Shown: positions 53,378 through 63,144 of the stretch, in pieces
Position numbering within the stretch: position 1 is the first letter of the stretch
Layout of the letters: each line of letters starts with the position of its first letter
DNA from: Sphingobacterium sp. ML3W
Lineage (GTDB): Bacteria > Bacteroidota > Bacteroidia > Sphingobacteriales > Sphingobacteriaceae
Assembly (NCBI RefSeq): GCF_029542085.1
Contig: NZ_CP107036.1
Coordinates: 3,286,001 to 3,350,000, forward strand
Length of the DNA: 64,000 nucleotides
Direction of reading: 5' to 3'
Translations under genes and position numbers: made by a program
The notes under the pieces: model-generated
Told to the model about the DNA's origin: nothing
Databases searched by the model: none
What the model saw: the letters and a program-made list of their open reading frames with translations, nothing else

Positions 53378-53877
53378 TCTATCGATACCCTCCTCTTTCT
53401 TCTCCTACTTATACCAATCCTAACAATACGATCAGAGAAACAAATTGTTTCGAAGTTTTTTTTGGTAATATTTTTCATTTAATTTAATTTTTTCCAAACA
53501 ATATCTTGCTTAAATCGTTATAGCAATAATGAAAGGAAAAATAAGATCAACAGTTCTTATACTTTCAGTTTGAAAACAACCAATTTGTATAATCTAAAAC
53601 CTAACCTTTATGCAAAAAAATAGCGCATTCATTTACTATTACATCCTGTTTTAGCTAATTAGGGAACTAGCTAAAACAGACAGTCAAGGCTGTACAGAAA
53701 ACCTGAACAAGAAGAAATAACCAAATTATTTAAACAAACTTAAACCATTTTTATTTTTTTAGGGCAACTCCTGTCTTGGGGGCTCCTTGTCTTTAAAAAG
53801 GAAGAATTGATGAGCGCATTATGCCTAATCTTCCCAGAAGTAAATAAACCAATTAATTCACCTAATTACCTAACATT
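53378..53877 (+). other. Long leader/promoter region of the plus-strand PUL
   Basis: About 500 noncoding bases precede SusC. The region holds a hairpin (53646-53679) and two near-identical words, CTCCTGTCTT (53768) and CTCCTTGTCTT (53783), separated by GGGGG. I could not fix a promoter. A structured 5' leader with post-transcriptional control is possible. Confidence 0.4.
53646..53679 (+). other. 12-bp hairpin in the SusC leader
   Basis: CTGTTTTAGCTA (53646-53657) pairs perfectly with TAGCTAAAACAG (53668-53679) around a 10-nt loop, about 200 bases before the SusC ATG. No T run follows. Confidence 0.6.
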
Positions 53878-56800
53878 ATGCAAAAACGAAAAGAAAAACT
53901 GTTTCTTTTCCTATTGCTCTTTACCCTACCCATGCTGTCTTTTGCTCAAAAGCAGCTTACCGGTATTGTGAAAGATGCATCAAATGGAGAAAAAATCGAA
54001 GGCGTTACCATTCTCAAGAACAGGGTTCCGCTAACGAAGACCAACGCGAATGGAGAGTTTCAGCTCTCCGGTATTGTGGGCGACAGCCTAATCTTTAAGT
54101 TTGTGGGAAAGAAAGATGAAACCCGTGTCATCGGTCCACAGAACATTATTGAAGTATTATTATACGATGATGGAAAGAGTCTTGATGAAGTTACCGTCGT
54201 CGCCTTCGGAACGCAGAAAAAAGCAACAGTAGTTGGTGCCATTACCACTGTAAAAGCTTCGGAGTTGAGAATTCCGGCAACCAACCTCACTAGCGCCTTC
54301 GCGGGGCGCATACCCGGTGTGATTTCCTTTCAGAACTCAGGCGAACCGGGTGCAGATAATGCCCAGTTCTTCGTCCGAGGGGTAACAACATTCGGCTATC
54401 AGGCTTCCCCATTGATCCTAATTGACGGTTTTGAATCGACCGCTGACAATCTCGCCCGGATGCAGCCCGATGATATTGAAAGCTTCTCCATATTAAAAGA
54501 TGCCTCAGCAACCGTACTCTATGGAGCCCGTGGTGCGAATGGTATTATCATGGTCACGACCAAAGCGGGAAGAGAGGGTCCTGTAGGATTGAATGCCCGT
54601 GTAGATGTCAATACCGCATCACCGACCCGAATGATTAAAATGGTTGATGGTATTGACTACATGAAACTCTATAATGAGGCGCGCATGACCAGAGATCCTA
54701 TTCTTGGTCCTTATTATTCCCAGCAGAAAATACAGTCGACTATAGATAACGAAAATCCCATGATCTTCCCTAATATTGACTGGTACAATACCCTGCTCAA
54801 AAACTATACGGTCAATACCAAAGCCAATGTCAATCTCAGCGGTGGTGGACAGGTCGCGACATACTATGTATCAGGTGGTTTTGATAAAGAGTCTGGCTTG
54901 CTTAAAGTCGATGATCGAAATAATTTCAATAATAATATCAATATCAATCGTTTTTTTATTCGGTCAAATGTGATCTTTAAACTGACAAAAACGACCACCT
55001 TAGACACCCGGATCCAAGGTCGGTTTGAGCGTTATAACGGGCCTTTCAGATCGGCAAGCGATATCTTCCGGATGGTCATGAACAGCAATCCTGTTGATTT
55101 TCCGGCAGTGTTTTCCCCTGATGCCAAAAACGAATTTGCGCAACACACTTTATTTGGAAACACCTTTGTAACAGGATCACTCAAAAACAATCCCTATGCC
55201 GAGATGGTGCGGGGTTATGAAGACCGCAATGAAAATACTATCACAGCGCAGGCTACCTTGATGCAGGATCTGGCTTTTCTGACACCGGGTCTGAAACTCC
55301 AAGGCCGGGCTTCGGTGACAACTTGGAGCAAATATGCTGGTACCAGGAGCTATGATCCCTTTTATTACGATCTGGAAAATTACAACCAGATTACAGGCGA
55401 ATACAGTCTCTATAGTCTCAACCCGACAACAGGTCGAGCAACGCTGGGCGATGTAGAGCCCAAAAGAGATGCCAGCTCCAATTATTATTTCGAGGCTCGT
55501 TTTAACTGGAACCGTAGTTTTGGTAATCACAACTTAGGCGCCATGACCGTAGGTATGATCGAGGAAAAATTGCTGACATCCGGAAATAGCAACTCCATTT
55601 ACGAAACCTTACCCGAACGCAATATGGGTAACTCGGGACGTCTAACCTATGATTTCGACAATAAATACTTTGCGGAATTTGCCTATGGTTTAAATGGCTC
55701 GGAAAAATTTATGGGACAAAAACGCTTCGGTTTTTTCCCTTCCTTGGGTGGAGGCTGGATGGTCTCGAGCGAGCGCTTTTTTGAACCACTCAAATCTGTC
55801 GTCAGTACATTAAAACTGCGCGGTACCTGGGGACGTGTCGGAAACGACGCCATTGCCGAACGGAAAGATCGTTTCTTTTACCTATCGGATATTTCAAGGG
55901 GTAATAATGCTATGTATCGTTGGGGAACCGATTTTATGAATGCTTATAATGGATTTAATGTAAACCGCTACGCTAATCCAGATATCACCTGGGAAGAGTC
56001 CGAAAAATGGAATGTTGGTGTGGAAGTCAATTTCTTTAATGAGTCGCTCAAATTGCAGGGGGACTTTTTTAAAGATGTGCGGAACAAAATCTACATGCGA
56101 CGGGAAAACTTCCCTGCATCTGCAGGACTTGAAGCGGCCATCAGTGGTAATGTGGGCAAAGTCAGTTCACAGGGATTTGATGGCTCGCTGACCTATCAAA
56201 AATTCTTCGGTACGGATCTCTGGCTCTCGGCCCGGGCCAATTTCACCTATGCTACCAATAAATACCTTGCACTGGACGAGAAAAACTATGCAGATACCTA
56301 CCTCAAAAAACTCGGCCACAATTTGAGGCAAGAATGGGGATTACTTGCTGAGCGGCTATTTGTCGATCAGTATGAAATTGATAATTCTCCAAGGCAGGAT
56401 TTTGGCGAATACATGGCCGGCGATATCAAATACAAGGATATCAATGGTGACGGCATTATCAATGATAACGACAGGATCCCAATGGGATACCCTACTGTTC
56501 CGGAGATCCAATACGGTTTCGGTATGTCTGCAGGTTATAAAGCTTTTGATTTTTCCTTCTTCTTTCAGGGAAATAAAAATGTCTCTTTCTTTATTAACTC
56601 CACCGCTGAATCTAATCCAAACACTGGATCTTATGGAATAGCTCCCTTTGCTTTCCGCAGAAATGCATTGGCTATTATTGCCGAAGACTACTGGAGCGAA
56701 ACTAATCCCAATACCCATGCATTCTGGCCGCGTCTGTCTACAGACCCCATCAATAATAATACACAGCAATCTTCCTGGTGGTTGCGCGATGGCTCTTTTA

Positions 56801-57003
56801 TCCGTCTCAAATCACTCGAAATCGGTTACAGTCCGCGAAATTTAGAACGTTTTGGCTTCGGCAAAGGCAGCCGGATCTATATCAGTGGCGAAAATCTGGC
56901 TGTATTCAGCCCATTCAAACTCTGGGATCCGGAATCGGGACGAAATGGACTCGGCTATCCGCCAAACCGACGGTTTAATGTTGGTATTCAATTATCATTT
57001 TAA
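53878..57003 (+). CDS. SusC/RagA-family TonB-dependent transporter (PUL pair 4)
   Basis: The 1041-residue protein has a signal peptide ending MLSFAQ (24), a short CarboxypepD_reg-like domain (LTGIVKDASNGEKIEGVTI), the SusC motif DEVTVVAFGTQKKATVVGAI, a plug with ASPLILIDGFESTADNLARMQPDDIESFSILKDAS in outline, and a barrel ending VGIQLSF. It closely parallels SusC pair 2 (28329-31520), pointing to duplication of the cassette. It is first gene of a four-gene plus-strand operon that has no catalytic gene. Confidence 0.97.
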   Translation: MQKRKEKLFLFLLLFTLPMLSFAQKQLTGIVKDASNGEKIEGVTILKNRVPLTKTNANGEFQLSGIVGDSLIFKFVGKKDETRVIGPQNIIEVLLYDDGKSLDEVTVVAFGTQKKATVVGAITTVKASELRIPATNLTSAFAGRIPGVISFQNSGEPGADNAQFFVRGVTTFGYQASPLILIDGFESTADNLARMQPDDIESFSILKDASATVLYGARGANGIIMVTTKAGREGPVGLNARVDVNTASPTRMIKMVDGIDYMKLYNEARMTRDPILGPYYSQQKIQSTIDNENPMIFPNIDWYNTLLKNYTVNTKANVNLSGGGQVATYYVSGGFDKESGLLKVDDRNNFNNNININRFFIRSNVIFKLTKTTTLDTRIQGRFERYNGPFRSASDIFRMVMNSNPVDFPAVFSPDAKNEFAQHTLFGNTFVTGSLKNNPYAEMVRGYEDRNENTITAQATLMQDLAFLTPGLKLQGRASVTTWSKYAGTRSYDPFYYDLENYNQITGEYSLYSLNPTTGRATLGDVEPKRDASSNYYFEARFNWNRSFGNHNLGAMTVGMIEEKLLTSGNSNSIYETLPERNMGNSGRLTYDFDNKYFAEFAYGLNGSEKFMGQKRFGFFPSLGGGWMVSSERFFEPLKSVVSTLKLRGTWGRVGNDAIAERKDRFFYLSDISRGNNAMYRWGTDFMNAYNGFNVNRYANPDITWEESEKWNVGVEVNFFNESLKLQGDFFKDVRNKIYMRRENFPASAGLEAAISGNVGKVSSQGFDGSLTYQKFFGTDLWLSARANFTYATNKYLALDEKNYADTYLKKLGHNLRQEWGLLAERLFVDQYEIDNSPRQDFGEYMAGDIKYKDINGDGIINDNDRIPMGYPTVPEIQYGFGMSAGYKAFDFSFFFQGNKNVSFFINSTAESNPNTGSYGIAPFAFRRNALAIIAEDYWSETNPNTHAFWPRLSTDPINNNTQQSSWWLRDGSFIRLKSLEIGYSPRNLERFGFGKGSRIYISGENLAVFSPFKLWDPESGRNGLGYPPNRRFNVGIQLSF

Positions 57004-57021
57004 CGCATAACGGACTTACAC

Positions 57022-58977
57022 ATGAAAACAATAAAATACATCGCAATCGCAATAGCTTTCGTTTTGGGTTCCTGCTCCAAGTACCTTGATGTGGTGCCTG
57101 ACAATACCCTAAAACTGGAAGATATATTCAACATCAAAGTTGAAGCTTACAATGCACTAGCCAAAGTATACAGCTACCTGCCCAATGATGATCAGACGCA
57201 TGTCACTTCCTGGTCGCTGGGAGACGAATGGCTCGGCCGGCTAGATCTTAACACCAATACAGGCAATCTGCGGGCAATCCGTATTATGCGGGGTTTACAA
57301 TCGCAGACCTCACCTCAACTCGGACTTTGGTCCGGTACCGAAGGTGGCAAACCGCTCTATCAGGGTATACGTCAATGTGAGGTCTTCCTGGCCAATATTG
57401 ATAAAGTACGTGATATGACCGAAGGGGAAAAAGCAGAATGGAAGGCGCAAGTCAAATTTCTAAAAGGCTATTTTGCTTTTTTGCTGATTCAGCGTTATGG
57501 TCCTATCGTTCTACCTACGGGCCTCGCTTCCCCAACATCCACGCCAGAGGAATTATTTTTGAGCCGATCCAAAGTAGAGGATTGCTTTAATTACGTATTA
57601 AACCTGATGAATGAGGCTATTCCGAATCTGACCGAACGTGTATCTTCCAACAACCTCGGACAGATTGATCAGGTGGCAGCCAAAGCAATCAAAGCAAGGG
57701 TACTTGTGTTCAGAGCAAGTCCATTTTTCAATGGTAACCGTGAGTACTTTGGCGACTTTATGGATAGTGATGGCCAGCCGTTCTTTCCGCAGGCTGAAGA
57801 TAAGGAGAAGTGGAAGGCGGCCATCGATGCACTTAATGAAGCCATCACACTATGTGAAGCAAACGGATTGGGACTCTATCATTTTGCAAAGGAACCTTTT
57901 ATTTATGACCGTGCCGCATTCACCGCAAACCCCGAAAGAATGCAAACGTTATATAACCTACGGATGCTTATCGTGGATCCATGGAATAAAGAGCTGGTTT
58001 GGGGTAATTCAAACATCGGCTATTATGACCAAGGTGAACTAGCTCATTCCTCTAATATCCGTTTGCCTGAAGGCTATGGTGATGGGGTCATTAACGAGCC
58101 CTCTTATTCCTGGCAGTGGATGGGCGCAACTTATCAGATGGCCGAACGGTATTATACCGAAAATGGATTGCCTATTGATGAGGATCTGACCTATGATTTC
58201 ACCAACAAATATGAAATCATCAAGACACCGGCCACCAATGAAAGCGACTATACGCAATGGAACGGCTACATGCAGCCCAATACCGAAACCATCAGATTAT
58301 ACATGAACAGAGAGCCCCGGTTCTATGCCAATCTGGGTATTACAGCGGGTTATTGGCGGTCACATACTGTCCGCATCAATACCATGTTTTATGGAAATTC
58401 ACATGGTGGCTATAATTCGTCACAGCATACGACGGACTTTTTTGCCACGGGTATCGGTACACAAAAGATGGTGCATCCAGAGTCGCAATCTGGGGCCTGG
58501 CAGCGTACGATTAAATTTCCTTATCCCATTATCCGAATGGCTGATCTGTATCTGATGAAAGCGGAAGCGCTAAACGAATATTCGGGTCCATCACAGGAAG
58601 TATATTCCCTCCTGGATCGTGTGCGAGATCGTGCCGGAATCCCTTCTGTGGAAAAAGCCTGGTCTGATGCCTCACTCGCCAAAACCGTCAATAAGCATCG
58701 TTCAAAAGAGGGGCTACGGGATATTATTCTGCAGGAACGTGGTATTGAGTTTGCATTTGAAGGCATCCATTTCTGGGATATGATGCGTCACAAACGGGCA
58801 ACAGCGGCGTTTTCAATGCCAATATGGGGCTGGAACCATACCGGGACCACAGGTACTTCATTCTTTGTCCTTGATGTCAAACAGGAAAGACGCTTCACCA
58901 TCCGGGACTGCCTATGGCCAATTGATCTCAATGAGATGAATACAAATGGCAAACTTATTCAAAACCCAGGCTGGTAA
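57022..58977 (+). CDS. SusD/RagB-family lipoprotein (PUL pair 4)
   Basis: The 651-residue protein has signal MKTIKYIAIAIAFVLGSC with Cys18, then SKYLDVVPDNTLKLEDIF. SusD landmarks are QVKFLKGYFAFLLIQRYGPIVLP and the C-terminal ERGIEFAFEGIHFWDMMRHKRA, with the NGKLIQNPGW ending shared with the SusD at 26417-28315. It follows SusC by 18 bp and forms the surface lid of that transporter. Confidence 0.96.
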   Translation: MKTIKYIAIAIAFVLGSCSKYLDVVPDNTLKLEDIFNIKVEAYNALAKVYSYLPNDDQTHVTSWSLGDEWLGRLDLNTNTGNLRAIRIMRGLQSQTSPQLGLWSGTEGGKPLYQGIRQCEVFLANIDKVRDMTEGEKAEWKAQVKFLKGYFAFLLIQRYGPIVLPTGLASPTSTPEELFLSRSKVEDCFNYVLNLMNEAIPNLTERVSSNNLGQIDQVAAKAIKARVLVFRASPFFNGNREYFGDFMDSDGQPFFPQAEDKEKWKAAIDALNEAITLCEANGLGLYHFAKEPFIYDRAAFTANPERMQTLYNLRMLIVDPWNKELVWGNSNIGYYDQGELAHSSNIRLPEGYGDGVINEPSYSWQWMGATYQMAERYYTENGLPIDEDLTYDFTNKYEIIKTPATNESDYTQWNGYMQPNTETIRLYMNREPRFYANLGITAGYWRSHTVRINTMFYGNSHGGYNSSQHTTDFFATGIGTQKMVHPESQSGAWQRTIKFPYPIIRMADLYLMKAEALNEYSGPSQEVYSLLDRVRDRAGIPSVEKAWSDASLAKTVNKHRSKEGLRDIILQERGIEFAFEGIHFWDMMRHKRATAAFSMPIWGWNHTGTTGTSFFVLDVKQERRFTIRDCLWPIDLNEMNTNGKLIQNPGW

Positions 58978-59014
58978 CGTCAAATTCTTATTGTAACAAT
59001 TAATAACGATAAAC

Positions 59015-60286
59015 ATGATCAGATTAAATCTCCAATATATCGCATTTAGTTTACTATTGCTTTTCTTTTCCTGTAAAGAGGTTGAGCGATTTTCTCCGGC
59101 TGCGGACGATAGTACGCCACCCGGAAAGATAGAACTGCGCAGGTATACACCTTTATACGGTGGAGCCCGCTTTTTTTACAATATACCAAAGGATGAAGAC
59201 CTTATCAGCATCGATGCCGTCTATACCAATCCCAATGGCAAATCATTCACCTTTTCAGCATCTTATTTTGTAGATTCTTTAGATGTATATGGATTGCCAA
59301 GCACGGATGAATACACTATACAACTGTATGCGGTAGACCGCACCGGCAACAGATCAGAGCCACTGGATGTAAAAGTGAAGTCACTGGAACCTGCTTTTAC
59401 GAGGGTGGCCAGTTCTATACAAGTGAAACCGGGCTTCAGTTCCTTCTTCCTGGACTGGGAAAATGAGCTCAAACAGGATGTCAATGTTTATGTAGACTTT
59501 ACATTTAACCAGAATGGCACACCTCGCAGCCTGACATCGGTCTTTTCGTCCAATCTACCAACCGACCGTAGGTTTATAAACGACCTGGTGCTACCACCGA
59601 CAGAGAAAGTAAGCGTGAAAGTTCGTGTCGAAGACAGCTATGGGAATACTACCGCTATCATAGACAAAGGGAATATTTCCCTACTTGAAGATACGAAAAT
59701 ACCGAAAAAAGACTGGGTATTACCCAAAACGGCTGATCTCATTGGTGGTGTCCCGATGGCTTTTGGCGACGGACTAGAAGGGCGCTCGCGCTACGTCATA
59801 GACGATATCATAGACCGTGGTGACAACCTCAACTTTATGCACACCCACGGAAGGGGACGAACCGGAAAAACGGCTGATGGCAATATGCCATGGAACTTTA
59901 TCATCGACCTGGGTGCTTATTATGAGCTGAGCCGCATTATTACCGTACAACGGCACTCCGGGGGATTGGCCAATATATCCAGAGGGCAGTACTACCGCAG
60001 CGAAAATGTCGGAAGGTTCAAAATGTATATCTGGGATGATGCCAAACAAGACTGGGAACCTGTATCAGAGCACTTTATTCCGGTACCTTTTGGAATCAGT
60101 GAACTTGAATTTGTGAAGAAAGGCGAAGCTGGCGATATGGCTTATATGTATCCCGATAATCCGAAGTACACGAAGAAGACAAGATGGTTCAGGTATGAAG
60201 CTGTAAAGGGTTTTACATCTGACTATACCTTAGATGATGCGAACTGTCTTTCCGAAATCACCCTTTACGGACGCAAAAGTAACTAA
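59015..60286 (+). CDS. DUF4959/DUF5000 surface lipoprotein (second copy)
   Basis: The 423-residue lipoprotein (Cys20 in LLLLFFSC) has an N-terminal DUF4959 (about 33-125: TPPGKIELRRYTPLYGGARFFYNIP), a middle Ig-like part, and a C-terminal discoidin-like DUF5000 domain (about 245-423: FGDGLEGRSRYVIDDIIDRGDNLNFMHTHG, SRIITVQRHSGG). It is a paralogue in position and domain order of the protein at 25204-26394. Glycan binding at the cell surface is inferred. Confidence 0.87.
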   Translation: MIRLNLQYIAFSLLLLFFSCKEVERFSPAADDSTPPGKIELRRYTPLYGGARFFYNIPKDEDLISIDAVYTNPNGKSFTFSASYFVDSLDVYGLPSTDEYTIQLYAVDRTGNRSEPLDVKVKSLEPAFTRVASSIQVKPGFSSFFLDWENELKQDVNVYVDFTFNQNGTPRSLTSVFSSNLPTDRRFINDLVLPPTEKVSVKVRVEDSYGNTTAIIDKGNISLLEDTKIPKKDWVLPKTADLIGGVPMAFGDGLEGRSRYVIDDIIDRGDNLNFMHTHGRGRTGKTADGNMPWNFIIDLGAYYELSRIITVQRHSGGLANISRGQYYRSENVGRFKMYIWDDAKQDWEPVSEHFIPVPFGISELEFVKKGEAGDMAYMYPDNPKYTKKTRWFRYEAVKGFTSDYTLDDANCLSEITLYGRKSN

Positions 60287-60310
60287 ATAGAGACCTCAAA
60301 GACATAAAGT

Positions 60311-61987
60311 ATGAAAACAAAAAATAAGTTCAGAAAAATAGCTGGGTTTTTAGTTGTCTTGACGTTAATGGCTTTTAGCTTTTCCTGCAAGAAAATGTAC
60401 GATAATATAAAACCCTATGCGGAGGAAACTGTGTATCCGCAACGCTATGATACCATTGCTGCCAAGATAGGCTATGAACGGGTCGAAATTGATCTGATAA
60501 AGGCAGGACGGATTCCCTCGAGTCAGATCCGGATGGGAAAATCCAAAAAAACGATTGTTGAATATGACAATCAGAAAATCATCATTGATTCATTGGTTTC
60601 CTGGCTAAATATCAAAGGACTCAAGCAGTCTAAACTATACCGCTTTAAAGTCTATACAATAGACGAATTTGACAATAAGTCGGTACCACAGCAAATCGCT
60701 GTCATTCCATTTACCGAAAGCGATGTAAAAAACCTGGTCATCGCTTCTCCGCGGATTATGACCTCGCCGAATGCGATGGTCATCGACTGGACGAGCTCGC
60801 TATCATCGATCCTCTTGACTTATAAAAGTCTTTCTTATGAATATAAAGATAAGACGGGAAAAGTAATTACAGGAACCCGAGGGGTCTCACCGCGTATATT
60901 TGCGGCAAACCTCAATCCCGGATCAACGGTGGCAATGAAGCTGTCTTATAATGTCATCCCGAAAGTAGGTGGACAGGAAATAGTAGACTCGATCACCTAT
61001 ACGCAGACGCTCGATATCACTTTGCCGACCGGAGAGACAACCTTCAATCCAACTGAGCGGGATATCCTCATCGCGAACGGGGTCACAACCTTCAATGCGA
61101 ATGTCGCTGCGGGGATTAAGAAATTGACCTTTCCGATTCACACGAATAGTTTACAGGATTTATTCTATTTTTCAAATGTAACTGAATTGGATCTGACCGG
61201 CGGTGAGCTGTTTAACGTTAAAACCCTTGATTACAATAGAAATGGCGTGGTCAAAACGATAGGTGGTGGCAAGTTTCAGCCTTTTATACGCCATGTATCG
61301 GCCATATCAAATGCGAATGCACAAGCGATGTTAGATCTGCTGGATCTGGGGATAATCAAAAAAATTAAATATATCCCCAATTCGCTAGGAATAGACGAGT
61401 TACTGAAACGCTATGATGGCAAAAACATTGTCGAATGGGTGACACCTCCGGATGAAAGTTTGATTCCGATGAATTTCTTCCTAGACGGAAAGATTCAGGA
61501 CAATAACTGGGCAACGGATATTGTCAATCCAGCGACGGACGCCCCGGCGGGAACAGATATTGTGAATCCGATGAAAATAACGTTAAAGGCAGCGAGTGCT
61601 TCCTTTGTATTTACACTTCCAAAGGAATATCGATTTAATATCGCAACCTACAAATATCTTAAATTTAAGGTCTATGCACCCGACAAATCTAAATTCACTG
61701 GCAGTTACAGCGCATTTCAAAAATTGTGGCCTAGATTTATGAACTATATGTGGGCATTTTCCAGTGAAAGTGCTTTTGGTCAGGAGTACTGGGAGCTGGA
61801 CAGAAATGCCACCCCGATTCCAGACAGCGATCTGACAAAATGGAAGGATGTGACCATTGATTTGTCTTCGGCAAAAGACAAACACAACAGGGTAATTGTC
61901 ATTAACATTGGTGGTGAACCTGGCGGAACATTCAGTCCACCAGCAGATATTATTTATTACTTTGCTAATTTCAGGTTTTCAAAATAA
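60311..61987 (+). CDS. DUF4998 surface lipoprotein, long form
   Basis: The 558-residue lipoprotein (Cys26 in LMAFSFSC) has an N-terminal DUF4998 (about 38-245: ETVYPQRYDTIAAKIGYERVEIDLIKAG). A middle section contains LYDLLD-type repeats (LQDLFYFSNVTELDLTGGELFN), and the C-terminal beta-sandwich (about 385-558: NWATDIVNPATDAPAG, YKYLKFKVYAPDKSKFTG) looks carbohydrate-binding-like. It is about 160 residues longer than its counterpart at 24005-25189, and the C-terminal domain differs, so ligand choice may differ. It is last gene of the operon, followed by a strong terminator. Confidence 0.82.
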   Translation: MKTKNKFRKIAGFLVVLTLMAFSFSCKKMYDNIKPYAEETVYPQRYDTIAAKIGYERVEIDLIKAGRIPSSQIRMGKSKKTIVEYDNQKIIIDSLVSWLNIKGLKQSKLYRFKVYTIDEFDNKSVPQQIAVIPFTESDVKNLVIASPRIMTSPNAMVIDWTSSLSSILLTYKSLSYEYKDKTGKVITGTRGVSPRIFAANLNPGSTVAMKLSYNVIPKVGGQEIVDSITYTQTLDITLPTGETTFNPTERDILIANGVTTFNANVAAGIKKLTFPIHTNSLQDLFYFSNVTELDLTGGELFNVKTLDYNRNGVVKTIGGGKFQPFIRHVSAISNANAQAMLDLLDLGIIKKIKYIPNSLGIDELLKRYDGKNIVEWVTPPDESLIPMNFFLDGKIQDNNWATDIVNPATDAPAGTDIVNPMKITLKAASASFVFTLPKEYRFNIATYKYLKFKVYAPDKSKFTGSYSAFQKLWPRFMNYMWAFSSESAFGQEYWELDRNATPIPDSDLTKWKDVTIDLSSAKDKHNRVIVINIGGEPGGTFSPPADIIYYFANFRFSK

Positions 61988-62069
61988 CGCAAAGAAATGA
62001 TCCCCTCAAAAAACCGCTAGCGTTGAATAGTCGAAAATAGACCATAAGGGGGATTCGAAAAAATGAAAT

Positions 62070-62112
62070 AAAAAACGGGAGTGTCCAAAAAGATTGGACA
62101 CTCCCGTTTTTT
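62070..62112. terminator. Bidirectional terminator between convergent operons
   Basis: AAAAACGGGAGTGTCC (62071-62086) pairs with GGACACTCCCGTTTTT (62096-62111) around a 9-nt loop. A and T tracts on the two sides serve both the plus-strand PUL and the minus-strand protease gene. Confidence 0.92.
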
Positions 62113-62154
62113 ATTATTCAACATGAAGCATATAAACTATGCCTATATTTTTTT

Positions 62155-62985
62155 CTACTTTTTGTAATATCGCATTGCATTTGGAATCTGCTTCTCAATA
62201 TCGGCAATACGTCGCGCATCACTTGGGTGAGTGCTCAAGAACTCTGGCTGTCCTTTTTGGCTACCCGCTGCCATGCGCTTCCAAAATCCAATGGCTTCGT
62301 TTGGATCGTAGCCCGCCAATGCCATAATAATTAACCCAGCCTGATCTGCAGAAGATTCATCGCTACGTGAGAATTTTAACTGGGCCAAGCTGCCCCCCAA
62401 ACCATACAGGTTATTAAAAATCCCAAGGGAGCTACTACCAGTCATTCCTGCTGCTGAGCCCAGAATCTGACCACCCATTTGTAAAGCCATCTGGTTGGAT
62501 GCCTGCGCTACGGAGTGCTCTTCAATGGCGTGGGCAATTTCGTGCCCCATCACTGTCGCCATACCAGCCTCGGTACGCGTTACCTGAAGTATTCCTGTAT
62601 ACACAGCAACTTTCCCGCCTGGCATACACCAAGCGTTCACATCATCACTCTTCACCAGGTTAAATTCCCAATTGAAATTATATTTATTGGCTATACCTTT
62701 GCTCTGCAAATATTGATTCACAGCTGTTGCCAATCGGTTACCTACACGTTTTACCATCGCCGCGTCAGCCGTACCGGTAATAACCTTTGTATTATTTTTT
62801 GACAAGAAATCTTTGTACGCCAGCGCAGCCTGTTGGTTGACCTGGTCAGCACTGACTAATTTCAAATATTTTTTTCCAGTAACAGCTGAAGTAGCACAAC
62901 CTGACAACCCCGATGCCAGCGCTACACAGGCCAATACGATAGCCGAATACTTAAACATGCTTTTCATATGTATCTTATTATTCAT
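62155..62985 (-). CDS. M48-family metalloprotease lipoprotein
   Basis: I start at the ATG at 62985 (MNNKIHMKSMFKYS); a TTG at 63000 and an ATG at 62967 are alternatives. The lipobox LSGC gives Cys30. The zinc motif HEIAHAIEEH is at about 148-157 and the third ligand Glu lies in SRSDESSADQAG. FLSTHPSDARRIADIEKQIP near the end is typical of Oma1/LoiP-like M48B proteases. It probably degrades misfolded outer-membrane or periplasmic proteins. It is convergent with the PUL and shares the bidirectional terminator. Confidence 0.92.
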   Translation of the reverse strand: MNNKIHMKSMFKYSAIVLACVALASGLSGCATSAVTGKKYLKLVSADQVNQQAALAYKDFLSKNNTKVITGTADAAMVKRVGNRLATAVNQYLQSKGIANKYNFNWEFNLVKSDDVNAWCMPGGKVAVYTGILQVTRTEAGMATVMGHEIAHAIEEHSVAQASNQMALQMGGQILGSAAGMTGSSSLGIFNNLYGLGGSLAQLKFSRSDESSADQAGLIIMALAGYDPNEAIGFWKRMAAGSQKGQPEFLSTHPSDARRIADIEKQIPNAMRYYKK

Positions 62986-63144
62986 CTGTGTTTGTTTCAA
63001 TTACATTCATGAGCTCGCAGGCCCAGTCTCGTTTTCAATGGTTATATGAAATGTCTAGACTAGATTCGGCAGGGTCTCTGCTTCTCCAGCGCAGCTATCT
63101 CATAATATTCTATTAAATACTTTTTTAGGATGCAATTATTGTGC

